Shown here: one piece after another, positions 62,731 through 64,000 of the stretch
How the letters are laid out: each line of letters begins with the position of its first letter
How positions within the stretch are numbered: the first letter of the stretch is position 1
DNA from: Apostichopus japonicus
Lineage: Eukaryota > Echinodermata > Holothuroidea > Aspidochirotida > Stichopodidae
Direction: 5' to 3'
NCBI RefSeq assembly: GCF_037975245.1
Contig: NC_092564.1
Span: forward strand, 7,291,984-7,355,983
DNA length: 64,000 bases
Notes under the pieces: model-generated
Seen by the model: only the letters and a program-made list of their open reading frames with translations
Databases searched by the model: none
What the model was told of the DNA's origin: nothing
Program-made: the position numbers and the translations under genes

Positions 62731-63900
62731 ATGGTCTCATTCAACGAGGTAAATGAATCTGGAGAAACTATCACACAGTAAATACGCGCGTACGCGCGTA
62801 CCATGTATGGAGGGTCATATGATGTGTTCCAGGGTGGTACTAATATACTACTCTCCCTATTACGCATGATAATTTCACCCAACTAGTATAGTCAGTATTG
62901 CGAAGTTCGCCATACTGCGAAAATCGGCCACCCTTAAGAAACACACGATTTCACCATGACAACCTATAGCAACAGCCAATTTCACGAAAAATTACGAAGC
63001 TACAGTTATTTTCTCTCCAAAATGACCCGTGTGCAAGAAATTACTTACATATTTGTCAATAAAATGACGAAAGATCTATGAAGTCTGTTATAATTACTGA
63101 AAAAGCAACAGCGCCACCAATTTTTACCAGCGCCACACTGTAGGTTGCGTGGCCGAAATTCGCAATACTCTAGCAAGAAATACCAGTTCCACAATCACGA
63201 AGAATTTTCTTGGAAAACAACGTGAAAACAGTTTGCAGGAAAGAAAGTTTGGCCGTGTATCGTACTAAAACACAATTCTCCCACCATATGAAGTATATTT
63301 TCTGGTGATTTATACCAGAAGATTTAGTTTTGGGGTGTTTTAAGTCTTAAGTGGGCGAACTTCGAAGTCACCATCCTACGTAAATGTGTTTGCGTGCTTA
63401 GAGCAGCAGACGACACCCGTTACCTAGCAATAACCGTGCTTGTAGCCTAACGTGATAGCTATATTTCCGTCGAGCAGCATTAGGCTCTGTTCCATGGAGA
63501 ATTCCGTGGTTGCACTGAACTAAACATTTCCCCACATTTCATTCACTTATAGCGTGTTGTAATAACGTTAGGCCATATGAGACAAAGCTTGCCTCTAGAA
63601 CTGTATTAATAAGTAAGATCTATTATGTAGAAGGCCTGCCTTCATTCAAGAGAATAAGGTTGAACGTTAGCATTAGCACTATTTCGTAGGCCTGAAGTAC
63701 CAGTACCTTCTTATGCCGTTAGTTCCCATGTCCGAACCGACCAATCTTTCACGAAGTCACTAACACTGTTCTCGAACTGCTACAGAGAAATATCAGTATA
63801 GTACCACCCTGGAACACATCACATGACCCTCCATACATGGTACGCGCGCACCCAATTGACATGAATCCTCCAGAATCATTTACCTCGTTGGCCTCATTCA
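62731..63900. mobile_element. Large inverted-repeat element, arms about 105 bp
   Basis: The left arm (62731-62848) and right arm (63796-63900) are reverse complements over words such as GGTAAATGAATCTGGAG, ACCATGTATGGAGGGTCAT and GTGTTCCAGGGTGGTACTA. The 950-bp interior has its own weaker inverted ends near 62900 (CGAAGTTCGCC) and 63345, so a second element may be nested inside. No coding frame was seen. Confidence 0.65.
63419..63431. promoter_or_regulatory. Second X-box-like motif
   Basis: GTTACCTAGCAAT has a perfect left half site and one mismatch in the right. It lies inside the large inverted-repeat element, 1.3 kb from the other site, so chance is a real possibility. Confidence 0.2.
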
Positions 63901-64000
63901 CTAAAGGTGGCATACTCCTTTTTAGAGTCTATATCAATCCGCTTTATATTGTTCTCCTTCAGGAAAAGTGCCAAAAAGCAGCAGGAGAACATCTTTTGTG

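Overview
The window is animal nuclear DNA. It is AT-rich and holds one intron-rich gene with GT-AG introns, surrounded and interrupted by SINEs, MITE-like inverted-repeat elements and minisatellites. Nearly the whole window is a single gene on the minus strand: a complete axonemal dynein heavy chain that I recognise as the DNAH6 orthologue (single-headed inner-arm dynein of motile cilia and sperm flagella). I traced 70 coding exons from an ATG at 59024 to a TAG at 1160. All 69 introns read GT...AG, every exon phase joins, and the sum is 12,630 nt (4,209 residues plus stop), close to the roughly 4,150 residues of vertebrate DNAH6. The organism is most likely a marine invertebrate. The repeat landscape makes an echinoderm such as a sea cucumber my best guess, but this is weakly supported; the gene alone does not fix the phylum.

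Layout, in transcript order (high to low coordinates): 64.0-59.0 kb is the 5' flank, with several inverted-repeat elements, a tRNA-like sequence, a possible non-coding first exon and an RFX X-box-like site. 59.0-57.5 kb encodes a low-complexity N-terminus; 56.6-47.6 kb the tail; 47.1-41.5 kb the linker region; 41.0-38.9 kb AAA1 (catalytic P-loop); 38.3-34.3 kb AAA2; 33.9-27.4 kb AAA3; 26.9-24.5 kb AAA4; 24.0-20.5 kb the coiled-coil stalk and microtubule-binding tip; 19.9-15.2 kb AAA5; 14.6-1.16 kb AAA6 and the C-terminal domain. 1.16-0 kb is 3' UTR and downstream DNA. All four regulatory or catalytic P-loops (AAA1-4) are intact, so this looks like a working motor gene.

The less ordinary content is intronic: a 2.1-kb, 47-bp minisatellite in the intron that splits the AAA3 P-loop; a 63-bp minisatellite that reiterates a splice donor; a 74-bp tandem duplication of an exon end with its donor; two candidate in-frame cassette exons (30 and 72 nt); a near-perfect 46-bp inverted repeat; a SINE family with a UUCG hairpin; and a small element sharing 15 nt with U2 snRNA. 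I found no second protein-coding gene and no CRISPR, operon or viral gene. I did not find a clearly novel biological system; the items above are the best leads.
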